Source of the DNA: Zelonia costaricensis
Taxonomy: Eukaryota; Euglenozoa; Kinetoplastea; Trypanosomatida; Trypanosomatidae
DNA: 23,343 nt
Reading direction: 5' to 3'
Assembly: GCA_030849075.1 (NCBI GenBank)
Contig: JASAOO010003120.1
Coordinates: forward strand, 1 to 23,343
In this document: piece by piece, positions 1-7,940 of the stretch
Numbering within the stretch: position 1 is the first letter of the stretch
How the letters are laid out: every line of letters begins with the position of its first letter
Translations under genes and position numbers: made by a program
Notes under the pieces: generated by a model
What the model was told of the DNA's origin: nothing
Seen by the model: the letters and a program-made list of their open reading frames with translations, nothing else
The model's database searches: none

Positions 1-539
1 CCCCCCCCCGCCTTTCTGCGCTTCTGTGTTCCACTATTTCATTTTCTCTGTTCGCGGCTGGGCGCTCCTGGCCAGGACGACATCGTCGCGTCCTGCTCTT
101 TTTTTTTTTCTCGTCTTCTGCGGCCCGTAAGCGGTGTGGCTGATTTGCTCTTTTTCCCCCCCTCCTCTTCCGCCCACGTCTTTATACACCGCAACTCCAT
201 CCCCTCTCTCTCCATTCTTTTTTTTTTTTCCTGCGACTGCCGGTGTTCTTTATCTTGCCGCCTCTCCCCCTCCATCTTCCCCTCGTCCGGCCCAGAGAGC
301 GAGCCGCTGGACACGTGAGGGAAAGTTGCGGCGGCACTCGCGTACCGAGGGCTGATCGAGGCCGCTTCGTCGCGTTGTCGAGCTTTCCTTTTCGCTGCAT
401 CTGTTGGCATAGCTCCCCCCCTCCCGTCCCTCCGCTGTCCCCATTCGCCTGCACCTCACCCCGACACCCGCACTTACACCAACGTACCTGCACGTGCCAG
501 TCTCCTGACGCACTGATACACACACACACGGTGCGTAAC
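1..539 (+). other. Intergenic / 5' UTR region of the ATP-grasp gene
   Basis: Pyrimidine-rich DNA with T-runs near 100-110 and 217-229 and several C/T tracts. The reading frame of the downstream gene stays open back to 243, but there is no in-frame ATG before 540. The distal part is probably the 3' UTR of an upstream gene outside the window. The part from about 296 on is probably 5' UTR. A short (CA)n run lies at 518-529. No gene is visible here. Confidence 0.7.
201..295 (+). promoter_or_regulatory. Polypyrimidine tracts and candidate trans-splice acceptor AG (294-295)
   Basis: C/T tracts at 201-231 and 261-287 are followed by the first AG at 294-295. This is the usual trypanosomatid arrangement for spliced-leader addition. 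It would give a 5' UTR of about 245 nt that contains no ATG before 540. A later AG at 499-500, after the C/T tract near 414-450, is an alternative. The site is inferred from sequence only. Confidence 0.5.
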
Positions 540-3260
540 ATGGGAAACTCGCACAGTCGTTCATCGCCGCCAAAGGACATCTCACCCATCCGCTCGATGT
601 CGCAGGACGGGAGCGGCAGCGCCGCGGTGGGCACGCCGCCGCAGCCAATCACCCCCTCCGCCTCCTCCAGCACAACACCGCCGCCCGTCCCAAAGTGCAA
701 GTCGCCGGAGACGCGCGTGCTCGGGCCGCGGCGGCCCCCGCAGCGCTACGCGCGGCCCAGCAACAATACCCCGCCCACCCCACCCACCGAGCACCCGTCC
801 AACCACCCACCTGTCGTCACGCTGACGCCCATGATGCTGCACGAGCGCGAGAAGCTCACCCAGGCACTGCAGCTGCGCTACCGGTGCTCCGCCGCGTGCG
901 CCACGTCCACCGTGAACTGCTACTACCCCGACGAGGAGAAGTGCCGCGCCACGATTGAGGGAAAGATGACGGCGCCCTTCGTGCTCGCCGTCGGCATGGT
1001 GCCAAAGCAGCGCGAGTACATCACGGCGCTGTGCGACGACCTGCTGGCTGCCTTCCGCCACCTGCCGTACCTCCAGGGCACCTTCACCCCGGCGGAGGCG
1101 GGCGAGGACGCCGGTGACGGCTTGTCGCCGGGCGCGGTGGACTGGGCGGAGGTGCGGGCCCGGCTCCTGTCGCCGGCCAAGGCCCCGCTGTGGCACATGC
1201 ACACAGAGCTCATCTACTCCTCGGAAAGCCAGGACGTGCGCGCCTACGAGAACGCGTACCAGAGCCTGATTGCGAAGGAGGGATTCCGGTACGTGATTGG
1301 CTGTTACGCGTCGGGCGACGGCGTGCTGCCGGCGGTCGACTACGTCAACGCGCGGCTTTGCGGTGCGTCGGTGCAGTCCCTGGCGCGACGCATGCACTTC
1401 AGCGACGAGGTGATCGACGCGCTGAACGGCGTGGAGGCCGAGGCGCCGTCACCGCACTACACGGACGTCAACGTCTTCGGCAACGACCCGGCCACGGCGT
1501 GTCCGCTGCGGCAGGACAAGGGCCAGGCCCAGCGCCAACTCAAGGCCGCGGGCCTGGCATACATTCGCCACCTCGTCACCACCGACGCGGATGAGGCGGT
1601 GGCGCAGATCGAGGACGGCACGCTGTTGCTGCCCGTCGTCGTGAAGCCGAACACCGGCGCCGGCTCCGAGTTTGTCACGCTGTGCGGGAGCGCCAACGAA
1701 ATCCGCGTGGCCTTCTCGATGGTGCAGGGCGTGTTCACCTCGCAGGGCACCGATGCCTCGCAGCTCGTTGTCGAGGAGTACATTGACGGCCCCGAGTACG
1801 TGGTGAACACCGTCAGCTACCACGGCGTCCACGTCGTGACGGATGTCTGGGAGAGCTGGAAGTACCCCTCCACCGTCGTGACAACGGGGCTGACGCGCAG
1901 CGCGGAGGAAGAGTTCCGCGCCGCCGGGACAGAGCGAAGCAGGAAGCCCAAGACGTCGATTCTGTACGAGAAGCAGACGCTCATCAACGATCTTGCAAGC
2001 CTGCCGCCGGAGCACGCTGTGCGGCGCATCACCGAGTACACGCTCCGCTGCCTCGACGCGCTGGGGCTGGAGAACGGCTGCGGGCATAGTGAGCTGCGGC
2101 TCGACACCCGCACGGCCGCACGGGAGCGTCAGCTGCGCGAGGAGCAGCAGCAGCACCACCCAAACGCAGGCGAGGGCAGCGCTGCGGCTGCCGAGACGGG
2201 GCACGCGGCGCTTGTCGGAGAGCCCGTGCTGATTGAGCTCAACTCCCGCATGCAAGGCGACACCCCGCGCAGCACCGAGGTGGTGGGCTACGACCAGTAC
2301 TCGCTCCTCGTCTACGTCGCTGAGGCGGCCAACGTCTTTGGCGGCGCCACGGGGGCGTCGACGGCGTTGCGCTTTCGCAAGCCCAGCACGGCGTCGTCGT
2401 CGTCGGTGCAGCCGCCACCGCCGCAGCGAGTCGGGGAGATCCCGTGGCCACCCGTTCCACGCCTCTACCGCGCGCTGCCCACCACCGCCCCAACGCTCGC
2501 CACGACGGTGCTCTTCCTCGCGGCCAGAGTCGACTGCGTGCTGAACGGCACGGCGCTGGCGTACCTGGAGCGGCTACCGACTTTCAAGCGCTTCACGCGC
2601 ACGATTTTCAAGCCGAACCAGCCGGGCTTCGTCACACCGCTGCGGCAGACGGTGGACCTCTTCTCCAGCCCGACCTCGTGCGTGATGCAGGGGCCGGCGA
2701 GCGAGGTGGCGGCCGACTGCGCCACCATACGGGCTATGGAGGCGGCCACGCTGCCGCCGCCGGCTCGCGCCGCCACGCAGAAGCTCATCGCGCTGAGTCA
2801 CGAGACAAGCCGACTCCGCGAAAGCGTCCGCATTCTCGTGGGCCGGCTGCAGGCCGTGACGGAGGCGTACCGCGACGTTGCCGGGCTTGCTGACGCGGCG
2901 AGTCTCGAGGTGGCGGCCGACGGCAGCGTCGTGGTGCCAGGCAGCCCCGGCGGGAGCGAGGCCGTGGCACCGTCACCGTACCACCAGAGCCAGTCGCCCG
3001 GCGACGCGGGGGCACTCGGTGTGGAGGGGCACTCGTACGAGCGCGACCTCGAGGCGCTGCGGCGGAGCTTGTCCGCCCTGCAGACGGAGCTTGAGTGGGC
3101 ACGCACCAACCTTGCTGCCTATGAGCGGCGTTGTCAGATGCTGCACATCGAGTTCACGCGCGCTCTGGCGGAGCAGCGCCCGCCTGCCCTGTACGTTGAC
3201 TACCCAGACTTTTCGAAGCTGAAGCTCGCGGGTGTGGCCAACGACTTGGCGGTGCTTTGA
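540..3260 (+). CDS. ATP-grasp domain protein, putatively N-myristoylated, with coiled-coil tail
   Basis: The product is 906 aa. It starts MGNSHS, so Gly2 and Ser6 fit the N-myristoylation pattern and suggest membrane attachment. Residues 10-90 are Pro/Ser/Thr-rich and probably disordered. The ATP-grasp fold spans roughly residues 260-620. It has a nucleotide-binding Lys in VVVKPNTGAG (K369), a VVEEYIDGPEY strand (E412, E413), an acidic residue in GHSELRLD (E518), and the metal-binding E566-x-N568 in LIELNSRMQGD. These resemble carboxylate-amine/thiol ligases of the carnosine-synthase or carbamoyl-phosphate-synthase type, but the substrate cannot be read from sequence. A stretch of about 47 residues rich in Gln, Ala and Gly separates E518 from E566, which is longer than usual. 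Residues about 745-780 and 832-880 look like coiled coils. The start at 540 is the first ATG in the frame and follows a likely splice acceptor. The ATP-grasp family is clear and the exact enzyme is unknown. Confidence 0.9.
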   Translation: MGNSHSRSSPPKDISPIRSMSQDGSGSAAVGTPPQPITPSASSSTTPPPVPKCKSPETRVLGPRRPPQRYARPSNNTPPTPPTEHPSNHPPVVTLTPMMLHEREKLTQALQLRYRCSAACATSTVNCYYPDEEKCRATIEGKMTAPFVLAVGMVPKQREYITALCDDLLAAFRHLPYLQGTFTPAEAGEDAGDGLSPGAVDWAEVRARLLSPAKAPLWHMHTELIYSSESQDVRAYENAYQSLIAKEGFRYVIGCYASGDGVLPAVDYVNARLCGASVQSLARRMHFSDEVIDALNGVEAEAPSPHYTDVNVFGNDPATACPLRQDKGQAQRQLKAAGLAYIRHLVTTDADEAVAQIEDGTLLLPVVVKPNTGAGSEFVTLCGSANEIRVAFSMVQGVFTSQGTDASQLVVEEYIDGPEYVVNTVSYHGVHVVTDVWESWKYPSTVVTTGLTRSAEEEFRAAGTERSRKPKTSILYEKQTLINDLASLPPEHAVRRITEYTLRCLDALGLENGCGHSELRLDTRTAARERQLREEQQQHHPNAGEGSAAAAETGHAALVGEPVLIELNSRMQGDTPRSTEVVGYDQYSLLVYVAEAANVFGGATGASTALRFRKPSTASSSSVQPPPPQRVGEIPWPPVPRLYRALPTTAPTLATTVLFLAARVDCVLNGTALAYLERLPTFKRFTRTIFKPNQPGFVTPLRQTVDLFSSPTSCVMQGPASEVAADCATIRAMEAATLPPPARAATQKLIALSHETSRLRESVRILVGRLQAVTEAYRDVAGLADAASLEVAADGSVVVPGSPGGSEAVAPSPYHQSQSPGDAGALGVEGHSYERDLEALRRSLSALQTELEWARTNLAAYERRCQMLHIEFTRALAEQRPPALYVDYPDFSKLKLAGVANDLAVL

Positions 3261-4047
3261 TGAGAGCGCCAACACAAGAAGAGCACTGGCACAGACACCC
3301 CCGCACAGAGCTCTTTCGACATGTTCACGCATCCGTGTCCACGTAGCGGTGGCAGGTGCGCACTGCAGGCGGTGGGATTGTTGTCTTGCGTGACAGACGT
3401 GCTTATGTAAACAGAGATCTGATGAGCTCGTGAAGCTCCGCAGCCGCCGCTTTTCTTTTTTTTCTCCTTCGAGTGGCGAGGAGATGCTTCGAAAGACGCG
3501 ATGCTGACACTTCTGCTTCTACCACCTCTGCTGCGATGTGATGAGCTAGGGGCGGCGCACGCCCCTTGGGCAGTTGCACTTGTTCCGCCCCACCTCCCTT
3601 TCCCGCCCTCCGCGTCAGCTAGCTCGTCGCAGCGTTGCTTCCGCAGGTGTGGCGGGGAGGAGGAGGAGGAGGGGGTGGGTGAATGGGACAGGAATGCATG
3701 GACGAGCATCCAACACACGCACGCGCTCGTCGTTGGCGCACCCCTCACTTGCCACGTCGGCCTCTTTGTTGTTGCCTGCGCCGATTCGCGGAGGTGGATG
3801 GAGGGGGGGGGGGCCGTTGCCGCGCCGCGACGGGTGAAGGCACCCCGAGTCAGAACACGCAAGAGCAGGTTGAGGGAGAGCGGCGGCGGTGCGAGGAGAT
3901 TTGCTGCTTTTCGGTCACGGCCCTTCTCGCTTTCTGGTGTGGTGCCACTTGCGTCCCATGTGCCTCATTTTTTTTTCTTCCTGACGCGAGTTTCCGCTAT
4001 TCTCCGTTTGCCTTCCGTGATGTGCTTGTGACGTCGTGCTCTGGCCG

Positions 4048-4094
4048 CCCCCCCCCCCCGCGCGGCCCGGGGGGGGGGGTTTTTNATTTTTTTT
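4048..4094 (+). repeat. Poly-C/poly-G inverted repeat followed by T-rich run with an N
   Basis: A run of 12 C (4048-4059), an eight- to nine-base GC-only spacer and a run of 11 G (4069-4079) can fold into a very strong hairpin. It is followed by a T-rich run (4080-4094) interrupted by an N at 4085. The shape resembles a bacterial intrinsic terminator, but that mechanism is not expected in a Pol II gene cluster of this type. The N suggests difficult or misassembled sequence. Confidence 0.6.
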
Positions 4095-4297
4095 TCTTTG
4101 TGGTCGCTGCTGCGTGTGGTGCGCGCGTGATGTGTTTCTGCTCTCCCCCCCTTTTCTCCATCGCTACCTTGCTCCTGTATTCTTGGATGAGGCGTGCACG
4201 TCTGCACCCCCTCTCCTTCTCCCTCTGCGCGGCGCGTGAGCGACCACGGTACCTCATCGGGGTGTCGTTTGCGTCTGGGCACGAATGACGTTTTTAT

Positions 4298-4312
4298 TGT
4301 GTGTGTGTGTGT
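4298..4312 (+). repeat. (TG)n microsatellite
   Basis: Short uninterrupted TG dinucleotide run in the region 3' of the ATP-grasp gene. Confidence 0.85.
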
Positions 4313-5310
4313 TACGTGGAGGAGCACCGTGAGGGGGCTGCCGTCTCCCTCCCTTTTTGCTGTCCGGCAAACTCCGCCTTCCCGCCCTCCTCCCTTCCTC
4401 AGACCGTACTTCTGTCAGGCGCCGATGTTGGAGGCTGCGTAGGGGCGTGTATGCGCGTGTGCGCCTAGGTTCGGAGAGGCGTCACTGCTGTTCCTCCGTG
4501 GGCGGCACGTCGTCTCCCTCAGGACACATGGCTCTCCTCGCGTGTGTGTTGTGTGCTGCGTGGCACAGAGTCTGCTGAACGGAGGCCGCCGCCGCCCTGG
4601 TGGGCCTTCTTGCCGTTTCTTCTCCAACGACAGTGCCAGCCACGAAGTTGTAGTTGCGTTTCCTTGTTTTCGCGTGTGTGTGTGCGCGCCTGTATGTGCT
4701 CCTTTTGTGTCCATGTATGCGTGCCAGGTAGCGCTCGATGCGTGTGCTCCTCTTTCCGCGTCCACCCCCGCAAGCGGAATCGCTCTGTGACGAAGTCGCG
4801 AAGGAGCACCTCACCACCCCTCCCTCTCCCCGCCCCTGCCCCTCTATCTGCGTAGAACGGAAACAAACGAAAAGAGTCTGAAGCAGAATGGCGTGCAGTG
4901 ACGCAGGTTTGATTTGCTGAACGCGCCGTGTTGCCGCAGCGGGGGCGCGTGTATGCTGGTGTCACAGTAGCGCTGCGCTCCTTGAGCACCGCGTGAGAGC
5001 TGGCGACGCCTGTCACCGTCCTGCGTTCTCGCCTTGCCACGTAATCGCCCAGCACCGCGTCGGGAATCCACAGTGTTCTCGGGATGTCTCACTGCGAACC
5101 TCAAAATTGGCGACAGTGTACACTGACCGCGTGATTCCGAAAGCGCGCTTTACCCGACACACAACAACAGCAACAACCGGACCTGCTTTTACGTCGCGCT
5201 TCTCCTTTCGTCCAACTTGACTTCTCTTGGTCTCACACGACCCGCTGTTACCTTCCCCATGTGTGTGCGATGCAGCACAAAGAAAGCAAAAAAAGACAAG
5301 TGACGTACAT

Positions 5311-5324
5311 ACACACACACACAC
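5311..5324 (+). repeat. (CA)n microsatellite
   Basis: Short uninterrupted AC run about 480 nt upstream of the gluconokinase start. Confidence 0.85.
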
Positions 5325-5602
5325 GCGTTGTCTGACCCGACGTCTTGTCGTGCTTTCGTCACTTCGCGTATTTCGTTCTGTGCGCCTGCGTTTCTGATGC
5401 GCTGCTGTCACGACACCGGCCCTTATCATCATTACCACCCCGCCACAGCACCACCCTAGCACCATCGCCCTGGTGCTTTGTGATCTCCGCGGCTTCGTTT
5501 CCTCGGCTGTCCGTATTTGAGGCTTATACCGCCGTGGTGCTTCACTCACCTCACCTTTCCGCCTGTTATACACCCAACCTACGTTGCCCTCCACAGGCTT
5601 CT

Positions 5603-5675
5603 ACCTCCCTCTTTCTCAGAGTGCTCTCGTCCCGCGCGCAACAGGCTACGAGCCCCCCTCCCCCCCTTCCCTCAG
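5603..5675 (+). promoter_or_regulatory. Polypyrimidine tracts with candidate splice acceptors (AG 5618-5619 and 5674-5675)
   Basis: A C/T tract at about 5597-5617 ends in an AG at 5618-5619. A stronger, nearly pure C/T tract at 5653-5673 ends in an AG at 5674-5675. No ATG lies between either AG and the start at 5807, so both give a simple 5' UTR (about 130-190 nt). Confidence 0.5.
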
Positions 5676-5806
5676 CTGATCTATCTGCGCGTGTGCGAGC
5701 CTCGAGTCTGCTACATCCCTTTTTTGTTGTTTGCACGTGGCACGAGTCGCTGTGCCTGGCCTCTTTACGTCTCACGTTTCGCAAAACATCTTCATCTTCC
5801 CACGGC

Positions 5807-6379
5807 ATGCCTCGCCACGTGACGGCGGTGGTGGTGTGTGGGCCGTCGGGGGTGGGCAAGACGACCATCGGCCAGGGGCTGGCGACCTTGCTCGACTGCC
5901 CCTTCGCCGAGGGCGATGACTTCCACACGGAGGCGCACAAGGAAAAGATGCGGTCTGGCATTCCGCTGACGGACGAGGACCGCGCGCCGTGGCTGCACCG
6001 GCTGCAGGCGGAGGTGCTCGCCCCGTGCCGCGGTCGAGGGCGCGTGTCAGTGGTGCTTGCCTGCTCGGCCTTGCGGCGCCGGTACCGCGACGTGCTGCGT
6101 GGCATGGACCAGGCCCAGAGCGACGAGGAGGCGGCGGAGCTGCTGCGGCACACCGAGATCTTCTTCCTCCTGCTGAGCGGCGACGCGAAGGTGGTGGAGC
6201 AGCGGCTCAACGCTCGCACAGGACACTACATGTCCGCTAAGCTGCTCGAGTCCCAGCTCGCAACGCTCGAGGCGCTGGAGCCGACGGAGCTAGGCGCCAC
6301 CGCCGACCTGGCCGACGCGCCGGACGTGATTGTCACGAAGGCGGCGGAGGTGGTGCGTCTCGCGTCGTCATCGCTCTGA
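5807..6379 (+). CDS. Gluconokinase (gluconate kinase)
   Basis: The product is 190 aa, within the size range of the short thermoresistant-type (GntK) gluconokinases. The enzyme phosphorylates D-gluconate with ATP to 6-phosphogluconate, feeding the pentose phosphate pathway. Family landmarks appear in order: a Walker A loop GPSGVGKT (residues 12-19), the EGDDFH motif (35-40), KMRSGIPLTDEDRAPWL (47-63) with the family's DxDRxPWL element, CSALRRRYRD (86-95), and a lid-region RTGHYM...LLESQ...TLE (137-155). All key positions look intact. The last three residues are SSL, which could act as a weak type-1 peroxisomal/glycosomal signal. The start at 5807 is the first in-frame ATG and puts the Walker A loop at residue 12, as expected. 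The frame stays open about 460 nt upstream but contains no other ATG. Confidence 0.93.
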   Translation: MPRHVTAVVVCGPSGVGKTTIGQGLATLLDCPFAEGDDFHTEAHKEKMRSGIPLTDEDRAPWLHRLQAEVLAPCRGRGRVSVVLACSALRRRYRDVLRGMDQAQSDEEAAELLRHTEIFFLLLSGDAKVVEQRLNARTGHYMSAKLLESQLATLEALEPTELGATADLADAPDVIVTKAAEVVRLASSSL

Positions 6380-7410
6380 GTCACGGTGTGGGCGAACAGA
6401 AGCGGGTGCGGGCATGCGGGTGGGGTCTTGAGCGTCGGGGAACGTTTGCCCACGCGGCACGAACACGTGCCCTTTGCTGGCACGTAGGGGCGGGGTCAGC
6501 GCCCGCGTCGCGTTCCTGTCGGCGACTCTTCGTGTAGCGGATGACGCTGCGGCGCTTTGTACCTCTCTTGGTTTGAGTCGCTCGTGTGCTTATGTCGCCC
6601 CCGTCAACTACGGAGTGCACAGGCCTGGCACGCGTTCACGCTGGGTGCATGAGCGTGTGTGTGCGTCTCCGTGCACCAATGTGGTCTTCTCACACGTGCG
6701 GGGTGTTGTGTATTTATCTATTGGTGCGCCAAGTCGCTAGTGCGCACGACAAGCTCGAACTTCATTTGATGGCGCTGGCCGAAGTTTTCTCCCTCCCTAT
6801 TCACCCACCTCCCCACCCCCCACCCCCCTCCGGACCCTCCACAGGGGTGCGGTCGGCTTCTCTCTTTCTCGGGTTGCTCCGCTGCCCTTTTTTCCCCATT
6901 GCCGGCGCTTTTGCGGAAGGGCCCTTCACGCCTCCCCCCACTCCCCCTCGCGCGTTCTCGGCGGGGTCCTCTTGTATTCCTCCTCCCGTAGGCGAGACGA
7001 CCTCTCTTCTTTCTTCACCTTTCCAGTTATTCGCGCGCGTTGCCGCACATTGCAGGCTCGGCTCAAGACGAGAACGTGACGCTGTGGGTGCATGTCTGTG
7101 TGGGCCGGTCCTTGATAGGTCGCCCTCGACCAAGTGCGGCGGACAAAGGGCCGCAATAACCTTGGCGGTCGCTGCGCACAGTTGGGGCTGCCCTTGTGTT
7201 GTTTCTCTTCCTCAGGAGCCGAGACTCATCAACCGTTGAAACTCATGTGTTGTAGGTGCCAGATGGAAGGCCTGCAACCGACATGCATGTCGCCCCTCCC
7301 CCCCAACCGAAGTCGGAACGCACATTAGGCGTGATTTGGGCACACTTGCCGCGGCGCTGCAACGATTTCCTCCTCCCCCGCTCTCTTCACCTCGTTGCAT
7401 GTCGAGCACG

Positions 7411-7430
7411 CACACACATACACACACACA
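7411..7430 (+). repeat. (CA)n microsatellite, interrupted once
   Basis: CA run with one TA interruption, upstream of the UBR7-like gene. Confidence 0.8.
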
Positions 7431-7586
7431 TGCACTGATTCACACGCAGGAACACCTCGCACATCAGCAGAGGTGCAGCGCACATCAGCAAGCTCACACA
7501 AACTCACCCGCGCACAGAACGACGCACAGACGTCCGTTTTCGCTTCTCCCACCTCCTTGGCTTCCTGGCATAGATCCACACGAGGA

Positions 7587-7664
7587 CTTCTACCTCCTCT
7601 CTTCAGGGTTTCTTGCGTTCATAGGCGTCTCACCTCGCTGTTGACCCCCCCCCCCCACCCCCAG
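7587..7664 (+). promoter_or_regulatory. Polypyrimidine tracts with candidate splice acceptors (AG 7605-7606, 7663-7664)
   Basis: A C/T tract at 7587-7604 ends directly in an AG at 7605-7606. A C-run at 7645-7656 is followed by an AG at 7663-7664. No ATG occurs from 7606 to the start at 7941, so either site gives a 5' UTR of about 280-335 nt containing the (CA)n array. An AG at 7801-7802 after a short tract is another option. Confidence 0.45.
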
Positions 7665-7864
7665 ACACACGCGCGCCAATCACAACTCAACACTTACGTC
7701 CTCATAAAACAAACAAAAAGCAAAAGCAGCAGCGGAGGAGTAACAAAGAGGCTGCTGGGAACGTCAGTGTCATCGCGCACTGATCAGCGAGCTTCTCTGC
7801 AGAATCCGCAAGAGCATTGTTTCGCCCTTCCGTTTCCCCACTCCACCGCACAATCACACACAAT

Positions 7865-7891
7865 CACACACACACACACACACACACACAC
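7865..7891 (+). repeat. (CA)n microsatellite
   Basis: About 13 uninterrupted CA units ending 50 nt before the start codon at 7941, so very likely inside the mature 5' UTR. Confidence 0.9.
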
Positions 7892-7940
7892 CCAAACTCT
7901 CAGACTCCCCCCGCCCCCGCCCCCCTCCCCTGGTACAGCC

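Larger units (their letters stand above)
3261..5806 (+). other. Intergenic region: 3' UTR of ATP-grasp gene to 5' UTR of gluconokinase gene
   Basis: About 2.5 kb without a credible gene. Open frames here (for example 3501-4031) are low-complexity, lack G/C-ending codon bias and resemble no family. The first half carries G-rich tracts (3651-3680, 3800-3813), a C-run/G-run hairpin at 4048-4079 and a (TG)n run at 4298-4312. The second half carries a (CA)n run at 5311-5324 and pyrimidine tracts. The 3' UTR to 5' UTR changeover probably lies between about 4.3 and 5.3 kb. Confidence 0.7.
6380..7940 (+). other. Intergenic region: 3' UTR of gluconokinase to 5' UTR of UBR7-like gene
   Basis: About 1.56 kb. 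The first part is TG-rich mixed sequence. A C-rich stretch occupies 6789-6850, with further pyrimidine-rich DNA to about 7020. (CA)n arrays lie at 7411-7430 and 7865-7891, and a 12-C run lies at 7645-7656. The open frames here are low-complexity and I saw no recognisable protein. Confidence 0.7.

Noticed and set aside
243..539. Upstream extension of the ATP-grasp frame
   Set aside because: It begins at a GTG with no in-frame ATG, is Pro/Leu-rich like other pyrimidine tracts, and is probably cut by a splice acceptor at 294-295. MGNSHS at 540 is a far better start.
3501..4031. 176-codon open frame in the first long spacer
   Set aside because: It overlaps simple G-rich and T-rich DNA, encodes runs such as EEEEE and FFFFF, lacks codon bias and matches no known family.
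4048..4094. Bacterial-type intrinsic terminator or evidence of bacterial DNA
   Set aside because: The surrounding genes are clearly trypanosomatid. Hairpin termination is not expected here, and an assembly artefact is at least as likely.
5345..5806. 154-codon extension of the gluconokinase frame
   Set aside because: It starts at a TTG, contains no ATG and is low-complexity. The Walker A position fits the start at 5807.
7395..7940. 182-codon extension of the UBR7-like frame
   Set aside because: It starts at a TTG, encodes His-Thr runs from CA repeats and contains no in-frame ATG.
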